Below, piece by piece: positions 36,278 through 44,914 of a stretch of 64,000 nucleotides of DNA. This stretch comes from Dechloromonas hortensis (GTDB taxonomy: Bacteria; Pseudomonadota; Gammaproteobacteria; Burkholderiales; Rhodocyclaceae): contig NZ_SSSQ01000002.1 in assembly GCF_009469765.1 (NCBI RefSeq), forward strand, positions 558,001-622,000, written 5' to 3'. Within the stretch, counting starts at the first letter, position 1; each line of letters opens with the position of its first letter. Under the pieces are notes generated by a model, which did no database searches, had not been told where the DNA came from, and was given only the letters and a program-made list of their open reading frames with translations. The translations under genes and the position numbers were made by a program.

Positions 36278-37678
36278 ATGAAAGCCAGCGAAATCCAGGC
36301 TCTGCTCGACGAGCCAGCCTGTAGCCACAACAAGAAGGAAAAGTCCGGGTGCGCCAAGCCCAAACCCGGTGCCACGGCCGGTGGCTGCTCCTTCGACGGC
36401 GCGCAGATCGCGCTGCTGCCGATTGCCGACGTGGCCCACATCGTCCATGGCCCGATCGCCTGTGCCGGTTCCTCCTGGGACAACCGCGGCACGCGCTCTT
36501 CCGGCGCCACCCTGTACCGCATCGGCATGACTACCGACCTCTCGGAAACCGATGTCGTCATGGGGCGCGGCGAGAAGCGGCTGTTCCATGCCATCAAGCA
36601 GGCCATCGACAGCTATTCGCCGGCCGCAGTCTTCGTCTATAACACCTGCGTCACCGCGCTGATCGGCGATGACGTCGAGGCCGTCTGCCGCGCATCCACT
36701 GAACGGAGCGGCATCCCGGTCGTGCCGGTCGATGCAGCCGGTTTCTACGGCACCAAGAATCTCGGCAACCGGCTGGCCGGCGAGGCGATGTTCAAGCACG
36801 TCATCGGCACCGCCGAACCGGCCCCGGCCGCACCGCGTGCCGACGGCCTGCCGACCTACGATGTCAATCTGATCGGCGAGTACAACATTGCCGGCGAGTT
36901 CTGGCACGTGGCGCCGCTCTTCGACGAACTCGGCCTGCGCATCCTCTGCACGCTGTCCGGCGACTCGCGCTTCCATGAAGTGCAGACCATGCATCGGGCC
37001 CGGGTCAATATGGTGGTCTGCGCCAAGGCGCTGCTCAACGTGGCGCGCAAGATGGAAGACAGCTTCGGCATTCCTTTCTTCGAAGGCAGTTTCTACGGCG
37101 TGCAGGACGTTTCCAACGCGCTGCGCGACTTCGCCCGCCTGATCGGCGACCCGGATCTGACGGCGCGGACCGAGGCGGTGATCGCCCGCGAGGAAGCCAG
37201 GGCGCACGCCGCCCTCGAACCCTGGCGCGCCCGCCTAAAAGACAAGCGCGTGCTGCTCTACACCGGCGGCGTCAAGTCGTGGTCCATCGTTTCGGCCTTG
37301 CAGGATCTCGGTCTGAAAGTCGTCGCCACCGGCACCAACAAGTCAACCGAAGAGGACAAGGCGCGCATCCGCGAGCTGATGGGCGAGGAAACCAAGATGA
37401 TTACCGACGGTAGCCCGAAAGCCTTGCTGGCGACCTACCACGAGTACCAGGCTGACATCCTGATCGCCGGTGGCCGCAATCTCTATACGGCGCTCAAGGC
37501 GCGGATTCCCTTCCTCGACATCAACCAGGAGCGCGAATTCGGCTACGCCGGCTACAGCGGCATGGTCGAACTGGCACGGCAACTGGCCCTGTCGATGGAA
37601 AGCCCGGTCTGGCAGGCGGTGCGCAAACCGGCACCGTGGGCCAAGCAGAGCGGTCCAGGCAGCGTGCTGGCGGCTTGA
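36278..37678 (+). CDS. nifE: FeMo-cofactor scaffold protein NifE
   Basis: 466 residues. NifE and NifN form the tetramer on which NifB-co becomes FeMo-co. Features: [21 protein letters not shown] near the N-terminus, [35 protein letters not shown], and [22 protein letters not shown], matching NifE. The ATG at 36278 has TGGAG upstream. nifN starts 10 bases after the stop. It is first of a long run nifENX-rseC-DUF269-DUF683-fdxB. Confidence 0.96.
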   Translation: MKASEIQALLDEPACSHNKKEKSGCAKPKPGATAGGCSFDGAQIALLPIADVAHIVHGPIACAGSSWDNRGTRSSGATLYRIGMTTDLSETDVVMGRGEKRLFHAIKQAIDSYSPAAVFVYNTCVTALIGDDVEAVCRASTERSGIPVVPVDAAGFYGTKNLGNRLAGEAMFKHVIGTAEPAPAAPRADGLPTYDVNLIGEYNIAGEFWHVAPLFDELGLRILCTLSGDSRFHEVQTMHRARVNMVVCAKALLNVARKMEDSFGIPFFEGSFYGVQDVSNALRDFARLIGDPDLTARTEAVIAREEARAHAALEPWRARLKDKRVLLYTGGVKSWSIVSALQDLGLKVVATGTNKSTEEDKARIRELMGEETKMITDGSPKALLATYHEYQADILIAGGRNLYTALKARIPFLDINQEREFGYAGYSGMVELARQLALSMESPVWQAVRKPAPWAKQSGPGSVLAA

Positions 37679-37688
37679 GGAGAACGAC

Positions 37689-39098
37689 ATGGCAGAAATC
37701 GTCCAATCCAAGAAAGCGCTGGCGGTCAATCCGCTCAAGGTCAGCCAGCCGATCGGTGCTTCGCTCGCCTTCCTCGGCCTCGCCCGCAGCCTGCCGCTGA
37801 TGCATGGTTCGCAGGGCTGCACCGCCTTCGGCAAGGTCTTCTTCGTGCGCCACTTCCGCGAACCGATTCCGCTGCAGACGACGGCGATGGATCAGGTATC
37901 GACCATCATGGGCGCCGACGAGAACATCATCGAGGCGCTGCGCACGCTGTCCGACAAGAGCAAGCCGGACATCATCGGTCTGGTCACCACCGGTCTCTCG
38001 GAAACCCAGGGCACCGACATTCGCCGGGCACTGCGCGACTTCCGCACGGCGCACCCGGAATTCGCCCACGTCGCCGTCGTCCCGGTCAATACGCCGGATT
38101 ATGTAGGTTGCCTGGAGAGCGGCTATGCGCTGGCCATCGAATCGCTGATCGAAACGCTGGTCCCGGAAAGCAATTGCGTCGGCAAGCGGCCGAAGCAGGT
38201 CAATGTACTGGCCTCGGCCATGCTGACGCCGGGCGATATCGAGGCGATCAAGGAGTGGGTCGAGGCTTTCGGCCTGCGTCCGATCGTCGTGCCGGACATC
38301 GGCGATTCGCTCGATGGTCATCTGGTCGAAGCCGAGACCTCTTCGCTGACCCTCGGCGGGACGCCACGCTCGGAAATCGAGATCATGGGCGAGTCGACCG
38401 CCAGCCTGGTGGTCGGCCCCTCCCTGAACAAGGCGGCCGACATCCTGAAGAAGCGGACCGGGGTGCCCGACTACCGTTTCGCCGGCCTGCTCGGCCTCGA
38501 CGATTGCGACGCCTTCACGCAGGCACTGGCCGAGATTTCCGGCAAGCCGGTGCCGGCGAAGGTCGAGCGCCATCGTGCCCAGTTGCAGGATGCGATGGTC
38601 GATTGCCATTTCATGGTCGGTTTCGCCCGCGTTGCGCTGGCCGCTGACCCCGATCTGCTCGGCATGCAGGTTCGTTTTCTGACCGGCATGGGAGCCGAAG
38701 TGGTCAGCGCGGTCAGCCCGCACAAACACGAAAGCCTGGCCAGCCTGCCGATCGAGAAAGTCGTCATCGGCGATCTGGAAGACATGGAAAAGCAGGCGAG
38801 GGCGGCTGATGCGCAATTCATCATCGCCAACTCGCACGCCGCCGAAACGGCGCACCGACTCGGCCTGCCGCTGCTGCGCGCCGGCTTCCCGCAGTACGAC
38901 CACGTGGGCGGTTATGCCCGCACCTGGGTGGGTTACCGCGGCACGCGGCAAGCCCTGTTCGATCTCGCCAACCTGATGCTGGGACAACACCATGAACTCG
39001 AACCCTATCGATCAATCTACTGGGCCGCTGACCGGGATGAACTCGGCGCCGGCAAACAACATGTCCTCTCGTCGTCTGCAACTGGTCTGGTCCATTAA
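37689..39098 (+). CDS. nifN: FeMo-cofactor scaffold protein NifN
   Basis: 469 residues. NifN pattern: [81 protein letters not shown] and [22 protein letters not shown] precedes the ATG at 37689. The last 107 bases also encode the start of the longest possible NifX in another frame; the tail of NifN there ([16 protein letters not shown]) is less conserved. Confidence 0.95.
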   Translation: MAEIVQSKKALAVNPLKVSQPIGASLAFLGLARSLPLMHGSQGCTAFGKVFFVRHFREPIPLQTTAMDQVSTIMGADENIIEALRTLSDKSKPDIIGLVTTGLSETQGTDIRRALRDFRTAHPEFAHVAVVPVNTPDYVGCLESGYALAIESLIETLVPESNCVGKRPKQVNVLASAMLTPGDIEAIKEWVEAFGLRPIVVPDIGDSLDGHLVEAETSSLTLGGTPRSEIEIMGESTASLVVGPSLNKAADILKKRTGVPDYRFAGLLGLDDCDAFTQALAEISGKPVPAKVERHRAQLQDAMVDCHFMVGFARVALAADPDLLGMQVRFLTGMGAEVVSAVSPHKHESLASLPIEKVVIGDLEDMEKQARAADAQFIIANSHAAETAHRLGLPLLRAGFPQYDHVGGYARTWVGYRGTRQALFDLANLMLGQHHELEPYRSIYWAADRDELGAGKQHVLSSSATGLVH

Positions 39099-39540
39099 GC
39101 AGGAGCCGGAAGCCGTGATCAAGGTCGCTTTCGCCTCGACCGACCGGACCCGGGTCAATCAGCACTTCGGTGCCGCCGAGGGGTTTGTCGTCTATGACGT
39201 GACACCGGAAAAGGCGACGCTGGTCGGCGTCGCTGAATTCGCCGAAGAGGCGATGGATGGCAACGAAGACAAGCTCGCCGTCAAAGTCGATTTTCTCGAA
39301 GGCTGCGCCGCCGTCTATGTCATGGCGATTGGCGCCTCGGCGATCAAGAAATTGATGGCCAAGGGCGTGCAGCCGATCCGGATCAACGAGGTTGATGCGG
39401 TCGACGACCTGCTGGGCGAGATTTCCAAGGCGATGAGCGAAGGTGGCGTGGCCTGGATCGACCGCGCTATTGCCGCCCAGACCAAGGCCAAGACCGAGGA
39501 CCGCTTCGCCAGTATGGAAGAAGAGGGGTGGGAAGGATGA
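38992..39540 (+). CDS. nifX: Nitrogenase cofactor carrier NifX
   Basis: Up to 182 residues. NifX binds NifB-co or the VK-cluster during FeMo-co synthesis. The conserved domain starts at [21 protein letters not shown] and includes [18 protein letters not shown] and [16 protein letters not shown]. Three ATGs are possible: 38992, 39037 and 39061. All give an overlap with nifN (107, 62 and 38 bases) and none has a strong ribosome site. The last agrees best with where family similarity begins. The stop overlaps the next gene by four bases. Confidence 0.9.
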   Translation: MNSNPIDQSTGPLTGMNSAPANNMSSRRLQLVWSIKQEPEAVIKVAFASTDRTRVNQHFGAAEGFVVYDVTPEKATLVGVAEFAEEAMDGNEDKLAVKVDFLEGCAAVYVMAIGASAIKKLMAKGVQPIRINEVDAVDDLLGEISKAMSEGGVAWIDRAIAAQTKAKTEDRFASMEEEGWEG

Positions 39541-40007
39541 GCGCCCATCTGATCGAACACCGCGGCATCGTCCAGCGTATCGAAGGCGGCAAGGCGATTG
39601 TCGCCATGGAAACGGCCGGCTGCTCGTCCTGCGGCCAGGGCGGCAACTGCGGCATCGGCAAGATGGCCAGCGGCCGCGCCGCCACCTTGCTGTCGCTGCC
39701 GACGACGGCCAATCTGAAGGCTGGCGACGTCGTCTGCATCAGCTTGCCGCAAAGCCGGCTGACCCTTTCCGCGCTGCTCGGCTATCTCTTCCCGGCCTTT
39801 GCCATGCTGCTCGGCGCCGGACTCGGCGCGACGCTGCAAGGCAGCGACGCGGCGACGGCAGTCGGCGGCATTGCCGGCTTCCTCGGGGCCTTGGCCATCG
39901 CCCGGGTCGTCATCGGCCTGATTCCCGGGCTTTTGCCGGCGCCGCAACTCATTCCCGTTTCAAACCAATCCAATGCTTCACAACAGGAGTTCCACCATGA
40001 GCGCTGA
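39537..40007 (+). CDS. RseC/SoxR-reducing-system family membrane protein
   Basis: 156 residues. The N-terminal cysteine motif METAGCSSCGQGGNCGIGKM is the RseC metal- or redox-type signature. Two hydrophobic helices follow (LLGYLFPAFAMLLGAGLGATL and IAGFLGALAIARVVIGLIPGLL). In enterobacteria RseC works with the Rsx/Rnf complex to keep SoxR reduced. Its place here, between nifX and DUF269 and inside a sigma-54 operon, suggests a link between the NifA-controlled Rnf complex and cofactor assembly. That link is inference. The ATG overlaps the nifX stop. Confidence 0.85.
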   Translation: MSAHLIEHRGIVQRIEGGKAIVAMETAGCSSCGQGGNCGIGKMASGRAATLLSLPTTANLKAGDVVCISLPQSRLTLSALLGYLFPAFAMLLGAGLGATLQGSDAATAVGGIAGFLGALAIARVVIGLIPGLLPAPQLIPVSNQSNASQQEFHHER

Positions 40008-40446
40008 TCCCATCTTCGAAACCGACTTCGTCAAGGAAATGGCCCGCCAGATGCGCGCGCTGGACACCTACGGCACCTACACCGGCTGGACGGTCGAGAA
40101 AATCCTCGATCCGTATGTCCTGACCAAGGAACGCAAGGCGGAAATTCCGCTGATCGGCGACCCGGACGATGAAACCATTTCCCGCGTCAAGGCGTTCTAC
40201 AACGCCATCGCCGTGCTGATCGAGAAGGAATGCAAGCTGCTGGCGGTGCCGCTGGTCCATCTGACCCACGAAGGTTTCGGTCGGGCGCTGATCACCGTCG
40301 GCAAGCTGGTCGCCGTCGATCGCACCCTGCGCGACGTGCATCGCTTCGGCTTTGCCAGCCTCTCCAAGATGAAGGACGAAGCCGACAAGATCCTCGGCGT
40401 CGCCATCGAACGCATCGGCCAGAACTCGGCCGTCGCCGGTCTGTAA
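39997..40446 (+). CDS. NifX-associated nitrogen fixation protein (DUF269)
   Basis: 149 residues. Shows the family pattern FVKEMARQMRALDTYGTYTGW, LDPYVLTKERKAEIPLIGDPD and GRALITVGKLVAVDRTLRDVHRFGF. Found next to nifX in most molybdenum diazotrophs; its role is undefined. AGGAG precedes the ATG at 39997, which overlaps the rseC-like gene by 11 bases. Confidence 0.94.
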   Translation: MSADPIFETDFVKEMARQMRALDTYGTYTGWTVEKILDPYVLTKERKAEIPLIGDPDDETISRVKAFYNAIAVLIEKECKLLAVPLVHLTHEGFGRALITVGKLVAVDRTLRDVHRFGFASLSKMKDEADKILGVAIERIGQNSAVAGL

Positions 40447-40458
40447 GGGGAGGGCGGC

Positions 40459-40677
40459 ATGACCGATGAAGAGCTCGCCGCCCTCGACAAGGAAGTGAAG
40501 AAGTTGAAGCGCATCGCTTCCGAATGGGCCTCGCAAATGCACGATTTGGTGGAGGACCGCCTGCCGGCGGCCTACCACGAGATTCCCGAACTTTCCCAAT
40601 CCACCTTTGACGCCTGCAAGGCCTGGGCCGAGGCCAACAAGCGCCTGGCCGCCGCGCAGAAAGGACTCCCCGCATGA
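40459..40677 (+). CDS. CCE_0567-type small helical nif protein (DUF683)
   Basis: 72 residues, almost wholly helical: LAALDKEVKKLKRIASEWASQMHDLVEDRLP then ACKAWAEANKRLAAAQ. Members of this family form dimers that bind metal through His at the helix interface; the conserved HDLVEDRLP is present. It is always found in nif clusters between DUF269 and fdxB, as here. The stop overlaps fdxB by four bases. Confidence 0.92.
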   Translation: MTDEELAALDKEVKKLKRIASEWASQMHDLVEDRLPAAYHEIPELSQSTFDACKAWAEANKRLAAAQKGLPA

Positions 40678-40943
40678 TTACCGGACTCACCCGCGGCGGC
40701 GCCGAATGGACGCCGCAATTCGCCACCCATCTCGACCAGTCCAAGTGCATCGGCTGCGGCCGCTGCTACAAGGTCTGCCCGCGCAATGTCCTCGATCTGG
40801 TCGAGCGCGAACTCGATGATGACAACGATGACGAAGACGACAACATGATGGTGATGTCGCTGGCCAATGCGATGGATTGCATCGGCTGCGGCTCCTGCGG
40901 TCGCGTCTGTCCAAAAGACTGCTACACCTACGCGCCGGCCTGA
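40674..40943 (+). CDS. fdxB: Nif-specific ferredoxin III
   Basis: 89 residues with CIGCGRCYKVCP and CIGCGSCGRVCP clusters, and an acidic insert between them rich in Asp and Glu (about residues 44-52). The N-terminal ITGLTRGGAEWTPQF is typical of FdxB. The insert could form a docking patch. It is the last gene of the tightly coupled nifENX run; a 105-base gap follows. Confidence 0.94.
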   Translation: MITGLTRGGAEWTPQFATHLDQSKCIGCGRCYKVCPRNVLDLVERELDDDNDDEDDNMMVMSLANAMDCIGCGSCGRVCPKDCYTYAPA

Positions 40944-41048
40944 GTCGGCGGGCGCTGTTCGGCACTGGGGTTTCGGGGTTTCCGCTCGCTTGGAACGCCC
41001 CGGGCCTCGGCGTTGGCGGTGCCTGATGAATGGCGAAGGGAAGCAAAT

Positions 41049-41396
41049 ATGAACCCAGGGATTCCTGATTCATCGATCGGCGAAGCGGTCTGTAATGCGC
41101 TGCGCAGCCAGGTGAGCAAGCTCGGACTGAGCATCGGCGACGAGCCGGTCTGGGCCGAGGCGGCCTTCGAGGAAACGACCGACCCGTTTTCGCAGGAGAT
41201 CAGCGTGATCGCCTACTGGCGCGGCGGGGCGCGTTTCGGCAAGGCGACCTTCTTTCCCGATGGTCGAATCTTTGCCGAGTACCAGGTCTTGTTGCCACAT
41301 CCTGAAAAGGCGGGCAGTTACGTGGATTCCGTGCAAATCTGGGGGCGACCGCAGCAATTGCGCGGCGAGGCCGTGCTGGCCGAGTACGCGACCTAA
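41049..41396 (+). CDS. Conserved-looking protein of unknown function (nif region)
   Basis: 115 residues, no membrane segment or signal, one Cys near residue 15. It reads as a compact alpha/beta domain: SEIS-like strand EISVIAYWRGGARFGKATFFPDGRIFAEYQVLLPHP in the middle. I do not recognise a family. The ATG at 41049 follows GGGAAGC. It lies 105 bases after fdxB and three bases before the next unknown gene, so the two form a pair. Both may be read from the nifE promoter. Confidence 0.7.
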   Translation: MNPGIPDSSIGEAVCNALRSQVSKLGLSIGDEPVWAEAAFEETTDPFSQEISVIAYWRGGARFGKATFFPDGRIFAEYQVLLPHPEKAGSYVDSVQIWGRPQQLRGEAVLAEYAT

Positions 41397-41399
41397 GCG

Positions 41400-41816
41400 A
41401 TGCCCGCCTCGCCCCGCCTGATCCTGCTCCATAAACATGGCACCAGCGGTCGTCTCCGTTTCCTCTGCCTGAGTTCGGGCGTCGTTGCTTTTCAGCCGCT
41501 GCCGGCCTTGGCGGCGCTGCGCGACGAGGACTATTCGCCGACGCTGCAGTTCCATCCGACGGCGCTTGTCCGCCAGGCGGAAATCCATCTCGGGCTGCCG
41601 GAAGGCGGCATCGAGCCGATCGCCGAGTTCCAGGCCTGGGTCGATACCCCGGCCGGCGATGTGCCGGTGCTGCTCGCTGCCTTTACCGGTATCGACCCGC
41701 CTTTTGCGGCGGCCGAGCGAATCGGCAGCCGCTTCATCGCGATTACCGAATCCCGTCAGTTGAGCGAGCTCGAACGCAATCTGCTGCGTCGGGCCTACCA
41801 ACACGCTTTGGGGTGA
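41400..41816 (+). CDS. Unknown protein upstream of iscA-nifU-nifS
   Basis: 138 residues, soluble. A beta-rich N-terminal part (LILLHKHGTSGRLRFLCLSSGVVAFQPL) and helical C-terminus (ITESRQLSELERNLLRRAYQHAL). No motif of NifQ, NifW or NifZ is present. It starts three bases after the preceding unknown gene, and ends one base before the NifA site of the next operon. I cannot assign a function. Confidence 0.7.
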   Translation: MPASPRLILLHKHGTSGRLRFLCLSSGVVAFQPLPALAALRDEDYSPTLQFHPTALVRQAEIHLGLPEGGIEPIAEFQAWVDTPAGDVPVLLAAFTGIDPPFAAAERIGSRFIAITESRQLSELERNLLRRAYQHALG

Positions 41817-41817
41817 T

Positions 41818-41833
41818 TGTCGCAAAAGCGACA
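41818..41833 (+). promoter_or_regulatory. NifA upstream activator site (iscA-nifU-nifS)
   Basis: TGTCGCAAAAGCGACA, a dyad TTGTCGC-N4-GCGACAA. The centre is about 90 bases before the predicted transcription start. Confidence 0.88.
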
Positions 41834-41889
41834 AAGCGTTGCGCTGCAACAATTCAATGAATTCAGTAGCTTAGTTGTTTCCTGGAACA

Positions 41890-41905
41890 TGGCACAGGGC
41901 TTGCA
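41890..41905 (+). promoter_or_regulatory. Sigma-54 promoter of iscA-nifU-nifS
   Basis: TGGCACAGGGCTTGCA: full consensus. Predicted start near 41916, leader 22 bases to the iscA ATG. Confidence 0.93.
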
Positions 41906-41937
41906 ATGAATAGCCCATCTACTCTGGGAGAATCGCC

Positions 41938-42261
41938 ATGATCAATCTGACCCCCGCTGCTGTAAAAGCTGTTCAACGCTTTATCCGTGGTTCCGAAACG
42001 CCGGTTGCCGGCTTGCGCCTGGTCATTTCCGGTGGCGGCTGCTCCGGCCTGCAGTACGGCATGAAGCTCGAAGCCGAGAAGGCAGACGACGACTGGGAGC
42101 TGGAAGTCGAAGGTGTCAAGCTGCTGGTTGACCCGATGACTTTCCCGATGATCGACAACGTCAATATCGACTTCGTCGATACGCTGACCCACACCGGTTT
42201 CAAGTTCGACAACCCCAACGCCAGCTCGCAGTGTTCCTGCGGCTCTTCATTCTCGGTCTAA
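41938..42261 (+). CDS. Nif-type IscA/HesB iron-sulfur carrier
   Basis: 107 residues. A-type Fe-S carrier with the three conserved Cys: SGGGCSGLQYGM and the C-terminal QCSCGSSF. These proteins hold Fe-S clusters or iron for transfer to NifU-dependent targets. GGGAG precedes the ATG. It is first of the NifA-controlled iscA-nifU-nifS operon; nifU follows after 12 bases. Confidence 0.95.
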   Translation: MINLTPAAVKAVQRFIRGSETPVAGLRLVISGGGCSGLQYGMKLEAEKADDDWELEVEGVKLLVDPMTFPMIDNVNIDFVDTLTHTGFKFDNPNASSQCSCGSSFSV

Positions 42262-42273
42262 GGAGCGCACGCC

Positions 42274-43170
42274 ATGTGGGAATACTCTGACAAGGTTCGT
42301 GAACATTTCTTCAATCCGCGCAACTCCGGCCCGCTGGAAGAGGCGAACGGCATCGGTGATGTCGGTTCCATCCAGTGCGGCGATGCGCTGCGCCTGATGC
42401 TCAAGGTCGAGCCGGAGACCGAGATCATCCAGGATGCGCACTTCCAGACTTTCGGCTGCGGCTCGGCCATTGCCTCTTCGTCGGCGCTGACCGAGATGAT
42501 CAAGGGCATGACGCTGGATCAGGCGCTCGAAGTCTCGAACCAGAACATCGCCGACTACCTCGACGGTCTGCCGCCGGAAAAGATGCACTGTTCGGTAATG
42601 GGCCGTGAAGCCCTGCAGGCCGCCATCGCCAACTACCGTGGCGAGGAGTGGTCGGACGATCACGAAGAGGGCGCGCTGATCTGCAAGTGTTTCGCCATCG
42701 ACGCGGTGATGATCGAGGACGTGGTCAAGGCCAACAACCTGAACACGGTCGAGGAAGTGACCTTCTACACCAAGGCGGGCGGCGGTTGTGCGGCATGCCA
42801 CGAGGGGATCGAGGAAATTCTCGCCAAGGTCATGGCCGACCGTGCCGGCCCGGGCGAAGTCTCGCCGCCACCAGCCTGCCCGGCGACGCCGGAAGCCCCG
42901 AAGCCGCCGGCCAAGAAGCTGTCGATCGTCGAGAAGATCAAGAAGATCGAGGAAGTGCTGGAGTCGGTCCGCCCGATGCTGCAGCGCGACCACGGCGATG
43001 TCGAACTGGCCGACGTGCAGGGCAAGAAAATCTACGTCCATCTGAAGGGCGCCTGCTCCGGTTGCATGATGGAAGCAGCGACCCTGGGCGGTATCCAGCA
43101 GAAGATGATCGAAACCCTGGGCGAACTGGTTCAGGTGCTGCCGTCATCGCACATGCCGGCCGAAGTCTGA
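42274..43170 (+). CDS. nifU: Fe-S cluster scaffold NifU
   Basis: 298 residues in the three-domain NifU form. IscU-like N-terminal domain 1-125 with Cys in [23 protein letters not shown] and KMHCSVMG. Central [2Fe-2S] BFD-like domain with LICKCFAID and [14 protein letters not shown] Pro-rich linker follows, then the C-terminal Nfu domain with [15 protein letters not shown]. It assembles clusters for nitrogenase with sulfur from NifS. AAGGAG precedes the ATG. Confidence 0.97.
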   Translation: MWEYSDKVREHFFNPRNSGPLEEANGIGDVGSIQCGDALRLMLKVEPETEIIQDAHFQTFGCGSAIASSSALTEMIKGMTLDQALEVSNQNIADYLDGLPPEKMHCSVMGREALQAAIANYRGEEWSDDHEEGALICKCFAIDAVMIEDVVKANNLNTVEEVTFYTKAGGGCAACHEGIEEILAKVMADRAGPGEVSPPPACPATPEAPKPPAKKLSIVEKIKKIEEVLESVRPMLQRDHGDVELADVQGKKIYVHLKGACSGCMMEAATLGGIQQKMIETLGELVQVLPSSHMPAEV

Positions 43171-43214
43171 CCAGCAAGCCCCCAATCCCGACCGAAAACG
43201 CAAAGGACAGCGCC

Positions 43215-44423
43215 ATGGACCCCATCTATCTGGACAACAACGCCACCACGCGCTGCGACCCTGCAGTGGTGGAAGCCATGCTCCCGTTCTTCACGGAGCA
43301 TTTCGGCAACGCCTCGTCGATTCATGCCTTCGGCAGCGAAGTCGGCAAGGCCCTGAAGAAGGCCCGGGGCCAGGTGCAGGCGCTGCTCGGCGCCGAGCAT
43401 GACTCGGAAATCATCTTCACCTCTTGCGGCACCGAGTCCGACTCGACCGCCATCCTGTCGGCGCTGAAGGCGCAGCCGGACCGCAATACAGTGATCACCA
43501 CCGTCGTCGAGCATCCGGCCATCCTGACGCTGTGCGAATGGCTGGAAAAGGAAGGCTACATCGTCCACAAGCTGAAGGTGGACAAGAAGGGCCGCATCGA
43601 TATCGACGAGTATCGTTCCCTGTTGAACGACCGGGTCGCCATCGTTTCGGTGATGTGGGCCAACAACGAAACCGGCACCATCTTCCCGGTCGAGCAGATG
43701 GCCGAAATGGCGGCAGCCAAGGGCATCATGTTCCACACCGATGCGGTACAGGCCGTCGGCAAGATCCCCATCGATCTGAAGAACACCAAGATCGACATGC
43801 TCTCGCTTTCCGGGCACAAGCTGCATGCGCCGAAAGGGATCGGCGTGCTCTACCTGCGTCGCGGTTGCCGCTTCCGCCCGCTGTTGCGCGGCGGTCATCA
43901 GGAACGCGGTCGGCGGGCCGGTACCGAGAATTCGGCCTCCATCGTCGGCCTCGGCATGGCCTGCGAATTGGCCATGCAGCATATGGCCGAGGAGAACACC
44001 ACGGTCAAGCGCCTGCGCGACAAGCTGGAAACCGGCATCCTGAGCCAGATCACGCATTGCTTCCCAACCGGCGACGTCAGCAACCGGCTGCCCAACACCA
44101 GCAATATCGCCTTCGAATATATCGAGGGCGAGGCCATCCTGCTGCTCTTAAACAAGATGGGGATTGCCGGCAGCTCCGGTTCGGCCTGTACCTCCGGTTC
44201 GTTGGAGCCCTCGCACGTCATGCGCGCCATGGGCATTCCCTATACCGCAGCCCACGGCACCATCCGCTTCTCGCTGTCCCGCTACAACACCGAAGCCGAA
44301 GTCGACCGGGTGATCGAGGCCGTACCGCCGATCATCGCCCAACTGCGCAAGCTTTCGCCGTACTGGAACGACAAGGGCCCGGCCACCAATCCGGAAGCCG
44401 CTTTCGCCCCGACTTACGCCTGA
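43215..44423 (+). CDS. nifS: Cysteine desulfurase NifS
   Basis: 402 residues. PLP enzyme providing sulfur to NifU. Marks: MDPIYLDNNATTRCDPAVVEAML, FTSCGTESDSTAIL, the PLP Asp/His region HTDAVQAVGKIP, the Schiff-base Lys in LSLSGHKLHAPKGIG, RAGTENSASIVGLG and the active Cys in GSSGSACTSGSLEPSHV. The ATG at 43215 follows AAAGGA. The upstream open frame is a shadow of nifU. A terminator follows. Confidence 0.97.
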   Translation: MDPIYLDNNATTRCDPAVVEAMLPFFTEHFGNASSIHAFGSEVGKALKKARGQVQALLGAEHDSEIIFTSCGTESDSTAILSALKAQPDRNTVITTVVEHPAILTLCEWLEKEGYIVHKLKVDKKGRIDIDEYRSLLNDRVAIVSVMWANNETGTIFPVEQMAEMAAAKGIMFHTDAVQAVGKIPIDLKNTKIDMLSLSGHKLHAPKGIGVLYLRRGCRFRPLLRGGHQERGRRAGTENSASIVGLGMACELAMQHMAEENTTVKRLRDKLETGILSQITHCFPTGDVSNRLPNTSNIAFEYIEGEAILLLLNKMGIAGSSGSACTSGSLEPSHVMRAMGIPYTAAHGTIRFSLSRYNTEAEVDRVIEAVPPIIAQLRKLSPYWNDKGPATNPEAAFAPTYA

Positions 44424-44457
44424 CGGCAAACCGTCTCTCTCTGCAGTAACCTCGGTT

Positions 44458-44488
44458 AGCCCTGGAAGAAATTCCGGGGCTCTTTTTT
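44458..44488 (+). terminator. Intrinsic terminator after nifS
   Basis: AGCCCTGGAA-GAAA-TTCCGGGGCT followed by a T-run: ten-base stem with one G-T pair. It ends the iscA-nifU-nifS operon. Confidence 0.88.
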
Positions 44489-44713
44489 GGCACATTTTCA
44501 GGACGGATTGGCGCCGGAGATCACCTCGGCTTCTTGTTCTTGAGAATTACCCTGTAAAATCCGCGCTGCAGCTTTTTCACCGCTTGCCTGATGGCTGGCG
44601 GTGATCCTCAAAGCAGCATTCTTGAAGCAGCGCAAACAGTTTGCCGATGTTCCTGCATACGCTTTGCGCCAAGGTTTGAAAGGGAGCCACGCTTCTCCTT
44701 GCTTCAAGCACAC
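44489..44713. other. Intergenic stretch upstream of the tRNA gene
   Basis: 225 bases without a credible gene. A promoter-like sequence TGTAAAATCCGCGC at about 44551-44564 has an extended -10 and a GC-rich discriminator, as in stringently controlled tRNA promoters; the TTGTTC 15 bases upstream is a weak -35. If used, the tRNA precursor has a leader of about 150 bases. A minus-strand open frame here reads through the tRNA and is rejected. Confidence 0.4.
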
Positions 44714-44790
44714 GTGCCCGTAGCTCAACTGGATAGAGCAGCTGCCTTCTAAGCAGCAGGTCGGGGGTTCGAGTCCCTCCGGGCACGCCA
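44714..44790 (+). tRNA. tRNA-Arg (anticodon UCU)
   Basis: 77 bases including encoded CCA. Acceptor stem GTGCCCG/CGGGCAC, D-arm GCTC...GAGC, anticodon stem GCTGC/GCAGC with loop CTTCTAA giving anticodon TCT (reads AGA/AGG), and T-arm GGGGGTTCGAGTCCCTC. All stems pair. It sits alone between the nif region and the EAL gene. Confidence 0.97.
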
Positions 44791-44914
44791 ATAAAATCAA
44801 TAGCTTAGTGGTTCGATTGTTTTTCACACAAGCGCATGAAAAATCCCCAACCGACAAAACGAGTTCCGGGGTGATTCACATTGACCCCAGTAGTTGCCCC
44901 AATTTTTAGTTTTT

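Noticed and set aside
37521..38993. Long minus-strand open frame opposite nifN
   Set aside because: Shadow of NifN, no recognisable domain.
40944..41048. Possible sigma-54 promoters between fdxB and the unknown gene pair
   Set aside because: Two GG-N10-GC matches exist but both have poor -24 and -12 bases and there is no NifA site.
44498..44857. Minus-strand open frame of 119 codons across the tRNA
   Set aside because: It reads the complement of tRNA-Arg (the known false peptide with GLEPPTCCLEGSCSIQLSYG) and has no other protein character.
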